A stretch of DNA of 64,000 bases from Microbacterium neungamense (GTDB lineage Bacteria > Actinomycetota > Actinomycetes > Actinomycetales > Microbacteriaceae): the NCBI RefSeq assembly GCF_024971095.1, contig NZ_CP069717.1, positions 992,001-1,056,000 of the forward strand, read 5' to 3'. The position numbers and the translations under genes are program-made. How positions within the stretch are numbered: the first letter of the stretch is position 1; each line of letters opens with the position of its first letter. Shown here one piece after another: positions 10,160-18,294 of the stretch. The notes under the pieces are model-generated. The model worked only from the letters and a program-made list of their open reading frames with translations. It did not search any database and had not been told where the DNA came from.

Positions 10160-10488
10160 ACGTCGAGATCGACTGGGGTGCGTTCGTCCTGGTGTTCGCC
10201 GCCGCGCTGATCGGCGCGGTCGCCGTCGTGTTCTTCTACGCGCTCGGGCTGCGGATGCTCGTGCGCAGCGGACGGGTGCCGGTGGTGAGCCCGGCGGAGT
10301 TCACGGATGCCATCACGGTCGTCTCCGAGAAGGAGGCGCGCAAGGCGGCGAAGCAGGCGGCCAAGGCCGCCCGGAAGAACCCGCTCACCGAGGGGCAGAA
10401 GCGGCTGGCGTACACGGCCGCGGTGGCCTGCTTCGGCATGTGCGCGGTCGCGGTGATCGGCGGCATCCTGCTGATCGTGCTCGGCTGA
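10156..10488 (+). CDS. Small membrane protein linked to the phosphate permease
   Basis: The protein has 110 residues. A first transmembrane helix spans roughly residues 8-34, followed by a cytosolic Lys/Ala-rich amphipathic stretch (KEARKAAKQAAKAARK), and a second helix near the C-terminus. The ATG overlaps the permease stop codon in ATGA, so the two genes are translationally coupled. This suggests a small partner of the PiT transporter, but I recognise no named family. If the upstream permease is truly truncated, coupled translation of this gene would be affected, because ribosomes would terminate at 9511. The function is unknown. Confidence 0.75.
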   Translation: MNVEIDWGAFVLVFAAALIGAVAVVFFYALGLRMLVRSGRVPVVSPAEFTDAITVVSEKEARKAAKQAAKAARKNPLTEGQKRLAYTAAVACFGMCAVAVIGGILLIVLG

Positions 10489-10543
10489 GCCGCCCGGGAC
10501 GGGGCGCGCGGCGCGCGAGCGCACCGGCGTCCCCGCGCGTCCG

Positions 10544-10549
10544 TAGGCT
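10544..10549 (+). promoter_or_regulatory. Probable -10 box (TAGGCT), leaderless arrangement
   Basis: TAGGCT ends 6 nt before the ATG of the metallophosphoesterase gene, which suggests a leaderless transcript. No ribosome binding site is present in the gap. Confidence 0.5.
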
Positions 10550-10555
10550 GGGCGC

Positions 10556-11473
10556 ATGCACGATCTGCCCTCGTTCGGCCGCCACGCCCCGGCATCCCAC
10601 ACGATCGTTCACCTCAGCGACCCGCACTTCCTCGCCGGCTCGGCCCGGCACCCGGGCGGGGCGGACACGGATGCGAACCTCGGCCGCACCCTCGACGCGG
10701 TGCGACGCGTGCATCCGCATCCGTCCGCGATCGTGGTGACCGGAGACCTCACCGACCTCGGCGAGCCGGACGCATACCGGCGGCTGCGCGGGATGCTGGA
10801 GCCGGCGGCCGCCGAGCTGGCCTGCCCGCTGGTGTGGGTGGCGGGGAACCACGACGAGCGCCCCGCGCTGCGCGCCGGGCTGCTGGACGCCCCCGCCACG
10901 GAGGAGCCGGTGACCGGCGTGTGGGACCTCGACGGGCTGCGGCTCATCGCCCTCGACACCAGCGTCCCCGGCTGGCATCACGGCGACCTCGACGAGGGGC
11001 AGCTGCGCTGGCTGGCCGACCAGCTGCGCACGCCGGCACCGCACGGGACGCTGCTGGCGATGCACCACCCGCCGCTGCCGGCGCACGTGCCGCTGTTCGA
11101 CATCCTCGAGCTGCGGCACCAGGACGAGCTGGCCGATGTCATCCGGGGCACCGACGTGCGTGGCATCCTGGCCGGGCATCTGCACTACTCCTCGACCGGC
11201 ATGTTCGCCGGGGTGCCGGTCAGCGTCGCCTCCTCGACGTGCTACACGATGAACGTCGCCCGTCCCGCCGCGGAGGTGAACGGGATGGATGCCGCGCAGG
11301 CGTTCCAGCTGGTGCACGTCTATGCCGACACGATCACGCACACGGTGGTGCCGGTCGTCGAGGCGGCGACGGGGGAGTTCTTCACCGAGGAGTGGCTGCG
11401 CGCCATGGCCCGGCTCACCCCGGAGCAGCGGCTGGAGGCGTTCTCGCGCAAGCCGCCCCGGGGAAGCGCGTAG
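10556..11473 (+). CDS. Metallophosphoesterase, CpdA-like phosphodiesterase
   Basis: This 305-residue calcineurin-like phosphoesterase has the full set of metal-binding motifs. These are SDPHF (D-x-H) near residue 22, VTGDLTD near 62, GNHDE near 99, MHHPPLP near 166, and GHLHYSS near 206. The class includes 3',5'-cyclic nucleotide phosphodiesterases and cyclic phosphodiester hydrolases, so turnover of cAMP or a related molecule is a reasonable guess but not proven. There is no signal peptide, so it is cytosolic. Its TAG stop is reused inside a probable -10 box for aspA. Confidence 0.85.
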   Translation: MHDLPSFGRHAPASHTIVHLSDPHFLAGSARHPGGADTDANLGRTLDAVRRVHPHPSAIVVTGDLTDLGEPDAYRRLRGMLEPAAAELACPLVWVAGNHDERPALRAGLLDAPATEEPVTGVWDLDGLRLIALDTSVPGWHHGDLDEGQLRWLADQLRTPAPHGTLLAMHHPPLPAHVPLFDILELRHQDELADVIRGTDVRGILAGHLHYSSTGMFAGVPVSVASSTCYTMNVARPAAEVNGMDAAQAFQLVHVYADTITHTVVPVVEAATGEFFTEEWLRAMARLTPEQRLEAFSRKPPRGSA

Positions 11474-11476
11474 ACT
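11471..11476 (+). promoter_or_regulatory. Probable -10 box (TAGACT) for aspA
   Basis: TAGACT overlaps the stop codon of the preceding gene and would give a leader of about 45 nt. The leader carries the ribosome binding site AAGGAAG just before the aspA ATG. Confidence 0.45.
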
Positions 11477-11527
11477 GGAGGGGATCCCCCGTCTCCTGTA
11501 CCCGCCACCACCCCACAAGGAAGTGAC

Positions 11528-12988
11528 ATGGCCGCCGACGCGCCTGCCCCGACCCGTACCGAGACCGATTCCCTGGGAAGCATGGAGATCCCCGCCGAAG
11601 CGTACTGGGGGATCCACACCGCCCGCGCCGAGGCGAACTTCCCCATCACGAAGCGCCCGATCTCGGTGTATCCCGACCTGATCCGCGCCCTGGCGATGGT
11701 GAAGCAGGCCAGCGCCCGCGCCAACAAGGAGATCGGCGTACTCGACGCCGAGCGCGCGGACCTCATCGACCACGCCGCCCAGCGGGTCATCGACGGCGAG
11801 TTCCACGACCAGTTCATCGTCGGCGTGATCCAGGGCGGCGCCGGCACGTCGACCAACATGAACGCCAACGAGGTCATCACGAACATCGCGCTCGAGATGG
11901 CCGGCCGCCAGAAGGGCGACTACGCCTACCTGTCGCCGATCGACCACACCAACCGCAGCCAGTCGACCAACGACGTGTACCCGACCGCGATCAAGATCGG
12001 CCTGTCGCTGACGCTGCGCTCGCTGCTGGACGAGCTCGACCTGCTGCGCAAGTCGTTCCTGTCCAAGTCGGAGGAGTTCCACGACGTCCTCAAGGTCGGC
12101 CGCACCCAGCTGCAGGACGCCGTGCCGATGACCCTGGGCCAGGAGTTCCACGGCTTCGCCACGACCCTCGGCGAGGACCACAGCCGCCTCACCGAGAACG
12201 CCTGGCTGCTGTACGAGATCAACATGGGCGCCACCGCCATCGGCACCGGCATCACCACGCACCCGGACTACGCCGCGGCCGTGCTGAAGCACCTGCGCGA
12301 GATCACCGGGCTGGACCTGGTCACCGCGACCGACCTGGTCGAGTCGACCAGCGACACCGGCTCGTTCATGTCGTTCTCCTCGTCGCTCAAGCGCAACGCG
12401 ATCAAGCTGTCGAAGATCTGCAACGACCTGCGTCTGCTCTCCTCCGGTCCGCAGGCCGGCCTCGGCGAGATCAACCTGCCCGCCAAGCAGGCGGGTTCGA
12501 GCATCATGCCGGGCAAGGTGAACCCGGTCATCCCCGAGGTGGTCAACCAGGTCGCGTTCGCCGTGGCCGGCGCGGACCTGACCGTGACGATGGCGGTCGA
12601 GGGCGGCCAGCTGCAGCTGAACGCCTTCGAGCCGGTGATCGCGCACTCGATCTTCCAGTCGATCACGTGGATGCGCCAGGCGATGTGGACGCTGCGGGTG
12701 AACTGCGTCGACGGCATCACCGCGAACCGCGACCGGCTGGGCGCCATGGTCGGCGCCTCGGTCGGCGTCGTCACCGCGCTCACGCCCTTCATCGGCTACG
12801 CGGCGGCGGCGGCCCTCGCCAAGACGGCGCTGCTGACGAACCGCAACGTCGCCGACCTCGTGGTCGAGGCGGGGCTGATGACCCGTGAGGAGGTCACCAA
12901 GCAGATCTCGCCGGCGCGCCTGTCGGGCCTGGAGACGGTGACGGCGGCCATCCCGGTGATCGCCGCCGAGGATCTGCCGCAGAACTGA
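11528..12988 (+). CDS. aspA: Aspartate ammonia-lyase
   Basis: AspA reversibly deaminates L-aspartate to fumarate and ammonia. The 486-residue product shows the aspartase/fumarase superfamily pattern, with TSTNMNANEV near residue 105 and the catalytic SS loop GSSIMPGKVNP near residue 327. The N-terminal DSLGSMEIPAEAYWGIHTARA favours aspartase over class II fumarase. The ATG follows a good ribosome binding site. A strong hairpin terminator follows the stop codon. Fumarate produced here could connect with the nearby dicarboxylate-type transporter remnants, but that is inference. Confidence 0.93.
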   Translation: MAADAPAPTRTETDSLGSMEIPAEAYWGIHTARAEANFPITKRPISVYPDLIRALAMVKQASARANKEIGVLDAERADLIDHAAQRVIDGEFHDQFIVGVIQGGAGTSTNMNANEVITNIALEMAGRQKGDYAYLSPIDHTNRSQSTNDVYPTAIKIGLSLTLRSLLDELDLLRKSFLSKSEEFHDVLKVGRTQLQDAVPMTLGQEFHGFATTLGEDHSRLTENAWLLYEINMGATAIGTGITTHPDYAAAVLKHLREITGLDLVTATDLVESTSDTGSFMSFSSSLKRNAIKLSKICNDLRLLSSGPQAGLGEINLPAKQAGSSIMPGKVNPVIPEVVNQVAFAVAGADLTVTMAVEGGQLQLNAFEPVIAHSIFQSITWMRQAMWTLRVNCVDGITANRDRLGAMVGASVGVVTALTPFIGYAAAAALAKTALLTNRNVADLVVEAGLMTREEVTKQISPARLSGLETVTAAIPVIAAEDLPQN

Positions 12989-12996
12989 GGACGAGG

Positions 12997-13030
12997 AAGG
13001 CGCCCTCCCGTGCATGCGGGAGGGCGCCTT
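12997..13030. terminator. Strong hairpin terminator after aspA
   Basis: A perfect 14-bp stem (AAGGCGCCCTCCCG, paired with its complement) encloses a 6-nt TGCATG loop. It is followed by a modest T-containing tail. It lies between aspA and a convergent gene and may work in both directions. Confidence 0.8.
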
Positions 13031-13101
13031 CTGCTGTCGTGGCGCGGCCGGCGCGGCGGGCCGCTCGGATGCGGCGGGCGGCTCGGATGCGGCGGGGCGG
13101 G

Positions 13102-13971
13102 TCAGTCCAGGATGCGGCAGTGCGTGGTCAGCTCGCCGATGCCGTCGATGCCGACGGTGACCGTGGACCGGTCGCGCAGGAAGATCTGCGGGTCGCGCGA
13201 GTAGCCGGCGCCGCCCGGGCTTCCGGTGGAGATCAGGGTCCCGGGAAGCAGGGTGATCGAGGTCGACAGGTGGGCGATCAGCGTGGCCACCGAGCGCACC
13301 ATCTGCCCGGTCGTGGAGTCCTGCACGGTGTGCCCGTCGACGACGGTCCAGATGTGCAGGTCCTGCGGGTCGGGGATCTCGTCGGCGGTCACCACGACCG
13401 GCCCGGTGGGGGTGAAGCCGTCGAACGACTTGCAGCGCGACCACTGCGCCTCGGCGAACTGGATGTTCCGCGCGGTGATGTCGTTCACGACCGTGTAGCC
13501 CCACACCGCGTCGAGCGCGTCGGCGGCGTCGACGTCCTTGGTGGGGACGCCGATGATCACGCCCAGCTCGGCCTCGTAGTCGACGTTCTCGCTGAGGGCG
13601 CGCGGCCAGGACGTGGTGCCCTCGTGCCCGGTGAGCGAGTTCGGCCAGAGCGTGAACACGGTGGGAGCGGTGTCGGTCTTCAGCCCCAGCTCGCTGGAGT
13701 GGGCGGCGTAGTTCAGGCCGACGGCGAGCACCGCGGGCGGCGCCAGCACGGCGGAGGCGAATCCGAAGCCGTCGAGCGGATGCCGCGGCGCACCGCCCTC
13801 GGAGACCGCGGACCGGATGCGGGCGAGCAGCTCGTCGCCGCCCTCGATCAGCTGCTGCAGCGTGGCGGGGGCGGGGTCGACGAGGTCGGAGACGAGGATG
13901 GCGTCCAGTCCGTCGACGACGGCGAGCCGGATCGAATCGGATTCTGGAGCGCGCAGATGGGCGAAACGCAT
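13102..13971 (-). CDS. Fumarylacetoacetate hydrolase family protein
   Basis: The 289-residue protein belongs to the FAH superfamily of Mg-dependent C-C hydrolases, isomerases and decarboxylases acting on 2-oxo acids. The metal ligands are visible in NVDYEAELGVIIG and in the following segment WGYTVVNDITARNIQ. KSFDGFTPTGPVVV is the typical active-site stretch. The N-terminus (MRFAHLRAPE) is the shorter type found in actinobacterial 2-hydroxyhepta-2,4-diene-1,7-dioate isomerase-like proteins. The exact substrate cannot be read from sequence. It converges on aspA and diverges from the PrsW gene. Confidence 0.85.
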   Translation of the reverse strand: MRFAHLRAPESDSIRLAVVDGLDAILVSDLVDPAPATLQQLIEGGDELLARIRSAVSEGGAPRHPLDGFGFASAVLAPPAVLAVGLNYAAHSSELGLKTDTAPTVFTLWPNSLTGHEGTTSWPRALSENVDYEAELGVIIGVPTKDVDAADALDAVWGYTVVNDITARNIQFAEAQWSRCKSFDGFTPTGPVVVTADEIPDPQDLHIWTVVDGHTVQDSTTGQMVRSVATLIAHLSTSITLLPGTLISTGSPGGAGYSRDPQIFLRDRSTVTVGIDGIGELTTHCRILD

Positions 13972-14018
13972 CCTTTTACGCTACCGGCCGGTGCGCGCGG
14001 TGCGCGGTAGGCGACCTC

Positions 14019-14024
14019 TAGGCT
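14019..14024 (+). promoter_or_regulatory. Probable -10 box (TAGGCT), leaderless arrangement
   Basis: TAGGCT ends 6 nt before the ATG at 14031, the same geometry as at other leaderless-type starts in this window. Confidence 0.45.
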
Positions 14025-14030
14025 TTTGCC

Positions 14031-15344
14031 ATGAGTCTTGGAGGACAGCCCCCGTCGTACTCCCCGCCACCCGGAGGGTCCCCGTACTCCCCGCCGCCGG
14101 CCGGAGGGTCCGGACACACGCCTCAGTCGGGAGGGTCCGCGTACGCGCCCCCGTCGGCAGGGTACGCGCCTCCTCCGCCGCAGTCCTTCCCGACCGCGCT
14201 CGCCCAGCCGCTGGTGTACACCCCGCCGCCCCCGCAGGCCCCGGCACCGGCCCCGGCGATGCCCGCGCTGCCGATGCCGGTGCGCAAGGGGCGCACCGCC
14301 TCGATCTGGCTGTTCGGCGTGCTCGGCTTCCTGCTGCTGCTGCTGATCGCCTACTTCGTCCTCGCGCTCGGCCCCGGCGCGTCCGTCGTGGGGCTCATCC
14401 TGGCGATCATCCCGCTGGCGATCGTGCTGCTGGGGATCCGGCTGATCGACCGATGGGAGCCGGAGCCGCGGAGCCTGATCGTGTTCGCGGTGGCGTGGGG
14501 AGCCGTCGCCTCGGTGGGGCTCACCCTGCTGATCGACCTCGCCCTGGCGGTCGGCGTCGGCATGCGCTCGGAGTTCTTCAGCGCGGTGATCCAGGCGCCC
14601 GTGGTGGAGGAGATCACCAAGGGCGCCGGCCTGCTGATCATCTACCTGATCGGCCGTCGCGCGTTCGACGGCCCGGTGGACGGCATCGTCTACGGCGCCC
14701 TCGTCGGCGCCGGGTTCGCGTTCACCGAGAACGTGCAGTACTTCGCGGTCAGCCTGATCGAGGGCGGCGTGGTGCAGCTGACGATCACCTTCGTCCTCCG
14801 CGCGCTGATGTCGCCGTTCGCGCACGCCATGTTCACCGCGCTCACCGGCTTCGCGATCGGCCTGGCGGCCCGACGCGGCGCGAACGGCGGGGGAGTGCTG
14901 GGCGCCGCGGCGGTCGGCGCCGTCGGGGCCATGGCGCTGCACGCGTTCTGGAACGGCTCCTCGCTGCTGGGCGACTTCTTCGCGCTCTACCTCACCGCGC
15001 AGGTGCCGCTGTTCGTCGGGTTCATCCTCGCGATCATCGCCCTGCGCCGCGAGGAGGCGCGGCTGACCCGGGAACGGCTCGGCGACTACGCGGCCGCCGG
15101 TTGGTTCACCCCGGAGGAGGTCACCATGCTCGCCACCCCGGCCGGGCGCAGGATCGGGATGAAGTGGGCCGCCGGTCTCCGCGGCGATCGCCGTCCGCTG
15201 ATGCGCTCGTTCATCAAGGACGCCGCGGCGCTCGCGGCGGTGCGGCAGCGGGCGATGCACGGCCGGGACGTGCACGCCGCAGCGGACGAGCAGGCGCTGC
15301 TGATGCGGATGCGGGCGACGAGGGCGGCGCTGCTGGCGTACTGA
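14031..15344 (+). CDS. PrsW-family intramembrane metalloprotease
   Basis: The protein has 437 residues. Residues 1-85 are a Pro/Gly/Ser-rich cytosolic tail full of PPP runs. Several membrane helices follow, starting near SIWLFGVLGFLLLLL. The protease signature is present: VVEEITKG near residue 192, GFAFTENVQYF near 230, and a His in MSPFAHAMFTAL near 262. PrsW in Bacillus clips an anti-sigma factor. In actinobacteria the substrate is usually unknown, and no sigma/anti-sigma pair is adjacent here. The C-terminal tail is hydrophilic and probably cytosolic. Confidence 0.88.
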   Translation: MSLGGQPPSYSPPPGGSPYSPPPAGGSGHTPQSGGSAYAPPSAGYAPPPPQSFPTALAQPLVYTPPPPQAPAPAPAMPALPMPVRKGRTASIWLFGVLGFLLLLLIAYFVLALGPGASVVGLILAIIPLAIVLLGIRLIDRWEPEPRSLIVFAVAWGAVASVGLTLLIDLALAVGVGMRSEFFSAVIQAPVVEEITKGAGLLIIYLIGRRAFDGPVDGIVYGALVGAGFAFTENVQYFAVSLIEGGVVQLTITFVLRALMSPFAHAMFTALTGFAIGLAARRGANGGGVLGAAAVGAVGAMALHAFWNGSSLLGDFFALYLTAQVPLFVGFILAIIALRREEARLTRERLGDYAAAGWFTPEEVTMLATPAGRRIGMKWAAGLRGDRRPLMRSFIKDAAALAAVRQRAMHGRDVHAAADEQALLMRMRATRAALLAY

Positions 15345-15501
15345 TCCGGCGAGAGCGTCCGGACGGAGGTTTCGACTCGCTGCGCTCGCTCACGTGCGAT
15401 CCTCGTGTCAACACTCAGCGCCCGGTGCTGCGGCATCGCCTGCAGGTCGACCGGGCGCTGAGTTGGCTTGTACCCAGGGTGCACCCGGTCCGCGCCGGGT
15501 G
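15345..15501. repeat. Intergenic region with two inverted repeats
   Basis: No gene is apparent. A perfect 14-bp inverted repeat, ACTCAGCGCCCGGT at 15413-15426 paired with 15450-15463, is followed by a second short hairpin (15482-15488 with 15495-15501). They sit between convergent genes and are probably terminators. Upstream, near 15370-15392, is a TTTCGACTCGCTGCGCTCGC element of the kind scattered through Microbacterium intergenic regions, as far as I recall. Confidence 0.6.
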
Positions 15502-16224
15502 TCAAGAGCCGGATGCCCCGGAGTCCTCGACGATGACGTCGAGCGCGACGCCCGCGCAGTGGATGCGGGGGAGGTCGGCGAGGCGGCTGCCGCGCACGGA
15601 GTCCCCGGTCGCGCAGCGCGGGTCGGTGGACACGACCACGCGCCCGACGCCGTTCGTGAGGGTGACCTGCTGGCCGAGGGCGGCGAAGCGCGGGGTGAGC
15701 TCGCGCTCCACCTCGGAGACGAGCAGGTCAAGGCCGGCGACGCCGATCCGGGTCCCGTCGACCGTGGCCGGCACGGCGATCGTGATGGTGTACTCGTCGC
15801 TGCACAGGTAGTCGACGTACGGCCCCGCCACGTGCGGCGCGCCGGTCGCCATCGGCACCCGGTACCACTCCAGCTCGCTGTAGTCGATGTGCTCCTTGTT
15901 CACCGACTGGGACGCCAACACGAGCTGCCGCCGGTCCTCGCCCTGCCACCAGGCCAGATGGCTGTGCGCGTCGGCGAGCAGATCGATCGCCGCGATGAAC
16001 CCCGCCCCGTACACGGGGACGTCCTCGAGGTCGAGCGTGCGCAGGGCGTACGGCTCGACCAGGTCGTCGATCTTCGCCCGGGTCAGCGGCCCGGTCCGCT
16101 GCAGTTCGGCGACGCGCTCGGCGAACGGCTCGACCCAGCCGGAGAGCATCCGGATCGGGGAGCCGAAGTACCGGGTGACGATCTCCGCTGCGGCGCTCGC
16201 CGGGGCGGTGGTGGTCCTGCTCAT
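15502..16224 (-). CDS. Cache-domain protein, soluble
   Basis: The 240-residue protein resembles a stand-alone cache-type small-molecule sensor domain. Supporting stretches are DLEDVPVYGAGFIAAIDLLAD, AWWQGEDRR, and YVDYLCSDEYTITIAVPATV followed by a GVAGLDLLVSEVE segment. I see no signal peptide, no membrane helix and no output domain, unlike normal cache receptors. It ends 34 nt upstream of the FCD regulator's stop side on the same strand and lies next to a polyamine-type ABC operon. It may therefore sense or bind that importer's ligand inside the cell, but this is inference from position. The family assignment is moderately confident. Confidence 0.65.
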   Translation of the reverse strand: MSRTTTAPASAAAEIVTRYFGSPIRMLSGWVEPFAERVAELQRTGPLTRAKIDDLVEPYALRTLDLEDVPVYGAGFIAAIDLLADAHSHLAWWQGEDRRQLVLASQSVNKEHIDYSELEWYRVPMATGAPHVAGPYVDYLCSDEYTITIAVPATVDGTRIGVAGLDLLVSEVERELTPRFAALGQQVTLTNGVGRVVVSTDPRCATGDSVRGSRLADLPRIHCAGVALDVIVEDSGASGS

Positions 16225-16258
16225 CGCGTCCTCCTGTGCACGTCGATGGGGGCGCGGG

Positions 16259-17056
16259 TCATCGCGGCTCCGCGGCGACCCGGGTCTGGATCTGGATCAG
16301 GGCGTCGATCGCGTCGGCAACCATCTGCTCGGTGCGCCGGCCGGCGTCGTCGGCGTCCCCGGCCTCGACCGCGTCGATGATGCCGCGCAGCGCCTCGGCG
16401 CGCCGCCGCAGCCCCTCCTCGTCGGGCGCCACCAGGCGCAGGAACGGGGAGAACTCGGCCTGCAGCTTCATCTGCTCGCGGGTGAGCCGGGCGGACTGGC
16501 TGAGCGAGACGAGCTCGACCTGCACGTCGTCGAGCAGGCGCAGCTGCTGTTCCGCGTCGAGCTCGTGCATCCGCTCGAGCCGGCCGCGCACCTGCGTCGT
16601 CTCACTCGGGTCCGCGCGCCGCGCGGCCAGGCGGATGGCGGCGGAGGTGATCGCGCCGTAGTGCGCGCCCATGTCGCGCAGCGCGAGCCGGGAGCTGCTG
16701 AGCACGGCGTCGCGGGCGTGGGCGAGGGGATCGGCGTCGTCGGCGACGAAGCTGCCGCCGTTGCGGCCGCGCCGGGTCACGATGAGGCCGCGTCCGCGCA
16801 CCGCGAGCAGCGCCTCGCGCACGGTCACCGGTGCCACGCCGAAGCTGCGGGCGAGCTCGGACTCCGACGGCAGACGCTCCCCGGCGCGCAGGTGCCCGCG
16901 GGTGATCGCCTCGACGAGCCTGCGCTCGACGAGCTCGGCGCGGCCCTCGTCGCCGATCGGCTGGAAGACGGCGCCCTGGATGCGGTGCGGCTGCCGGGAC
17001 CGGCCGTCACCGGACCGGTGCGGGCGCGCTCCGGAGGCGGTGGTCAGCGGGTCCAT
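16259..17056 (-). CDS. GntR-family (FadR/FCD) transcriptional regulator
   Basis: The 265-residue protein has a GntR winged helix-turn-helix at about residues 35-105 (RLPSESELARSFGVAPVTVREAL, then RGRGLIVTRRGRNGGSFV). An all-helical FCD ligand-binding domain fills the rest. FCD regulators usually repress catabolic or uptake genes and release DNA on binding an acid or amine ligand. It is transcribed divergently from the ABC importer with a 113-nt AT-richer gap, the usual arrangement for a local regulator. The cache-protein gene follows in the same direction and may be co-transcribed. Confidence 0.87.
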   Translation of the reverse strand: MDPLTTASGARPHRSGDGRSRQPHRIQGAVFQPIGDEGRAELVERRLVEAITRGHLRAGERLPSESELARSFGVAPVTVREALLAVRGRGLIVTRRGRNGGSFVADDADPLAHARDAVLSSSRLALRDMGAHYGAITSAAIRLAARRADPSETTQVRGRLERMHELDAEQQLRLLDDVQVELVSLSQSARLTREQMKLQAEFSPFLRLVAPDEEGLRRRAEALRGIIDAVEAGDADDAGRRTEQMVADAIDALIQIQTRVAAEPR

Positions 17057-17098
17057 GGGCCGATTCTTCCATCTCGCGGGACGGTTCGCGTCGAAGAG

Positions 17099-17127
17099 TT
17101 GAAATATGTCCTACGGTTTTATAGGTT
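17099..17127 (+). promoter_or_regulatory. Probable sigma70-type promoter of the polyamine-type ABC operon
   Basis: TTGAAA (17099-17104) and TAGGTT (17122-17127) are separated by 17 nt, ideal for a housekeeping promoter. The segment is AT-rich for this genome. A short dyad, CTA...TAG, lies between the boxes and could be bound by the divergent FCD regulator. Which protein binds is inference. Confidence 0.55.
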
Positions 17128-17169
17128 TAGCAGACCTTCCGCGTTCGAGGATGATCCGAGGAGACCGAG

Positions 17170-18240
17170 ATGACGACCGCAGCCCCCGCCGCGCAGCCCG
17201 CGAAGGACGCCGAATCCGTCCAGGGCAGCGTCTCGCTGCAGAAGCTCACCAAGTCGTTCGGCGACTTCACCGCGGTGCGCGATCTCGACCTCGACGTCGC
17301 GCCGGGGGAGTTCCTCTCCATGCTCGGCCCGTCCGGCTCGGGCAAGACCACGGTGCTGCGGGTGATCGCCGGTTTCGAGTCCGCCACCTCCGGCACGGTC
17401 CGCCTCTCCGGCGTGGACGTCACCCGAGTGCCGCCGCATCAGCGCCACGTGAACACCGTGTTCCAGGACTACGCGCTCTTCCCGCACATGACCATCGCCG
17501 AGAACGTCGGCTACGGGATGCGGGTGCGCGGGACGGCGAAGGCGGAGCGCGTCACGCAGGTGCAGGAGGCGCTGCGCCGGGTGCGCCTCGACCACCTCGC
17601 CGACCGGCTCCCGCACCAGCTCTCCGGTGGGCAGCGGCAGCGGATCGCCCTCGCCCGCGCGCTCATCCTGCGGCCGCAGGTGCTCCTGCTGGACGAGCCT
17701 CTCGGCGCCCTGGACAAGCAGCTGCGCGAGCACATGCAGATCGAGCTGAAGCAGATCCAGCGCGAGGTCGGCATCACGTTCATCTTCGTCACGCACGACC
17801 AGGAGGAGGCCCTGACCCTGAGCGACCGCGTCGCGGTGTTCAACAACGGCCGCATCGAGCAGGTCGGCAGCGCCCGCGAGGTGTACGAGAACCCGCAGAC
17901 CGAGTTCGTGGCACGCTTCCTCGGCCTGTCCAACCTCGTCGAGGCCGGTCTCGCCGAAGAGCTCACCGGTGACCGGCGCACCATGAGCATCCGTCCCGAG
18001 CGTGTCCGGCTGCTGCCCACGGACGCCCCGCTCCCGGACGGCGACGTGGGGCTGGCCGGCACGATCCGGGAGATCGTGTACACCGGCCCCGCCACCCGCT
18101 ACCTCGTCGCGGCGGATGCCGGCATGGAGATCATCTCCGAGCAGCCGAACGCCCACGATCCCGCCGCCGGAGCGTCCCTCCGCCGCGGCGACCGAGTCCG
18201 GGCCGCGTGGACCCCAGCCCACGCGGCCCGGCTTCCCTGA
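17170..18240 (+). CDS. potA: ABC transporter ATP-binding protein, polyamine type
   Basis: The 356-residue ATPase energises import by the permeases encoded downstream. Walker A (GPSGSGKT) lies near residue 56, the signature LSGGQRQR near 152, and Walker B (LLLDEPLGALD) near 173. A C-terminal TOBE domain is present (SIRPERVRLL), as in spermidine/putrescine-type ATPases. A GGAGAC ribosome binding site precedes the ATG. First gene of a four-gene operon: ATPase, binding protein, permease, permease. The gene name reflects family resemblance; the actual ligand may be another amine or an amino-acid derivative. Confidence 0.85.
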   Translation: MTTAAPAAQPAKDAESVQGSVSLQKLTKSFGDFTAVRDLDLDVAPGEFLSMLGPSGSGKTTVLRVIAGFESATSGTVRLSGVDVTRVPPHQRHVNTVFQDYALFPHMTIAENVGYGMRVRGTAKAERVTQVQEALRRVRLDHLADRLPHQLSGGQRQRIALARALILRPQVLLLDEPLGALDKQLREHMQIELKQIQREVGITFIFVTHDQEEALTLSDRVAVFNNGRIEQVGSAREVYENPQTEFVARFLGLSNLVEAGLAEELTGDRRTMSIRPERVRLLPTDAPLPDGDVGLAGTIREIVYTGPATRYLVAADAGMEIISEQPNAHDPAAGASLRRGDRVRAAWTPAHAARLP

Positions 18241-18294
18241 GGATCGACGCCGATCCCGTCCCACACCAGAAGCACGATCACGAAGGAGCGATCC

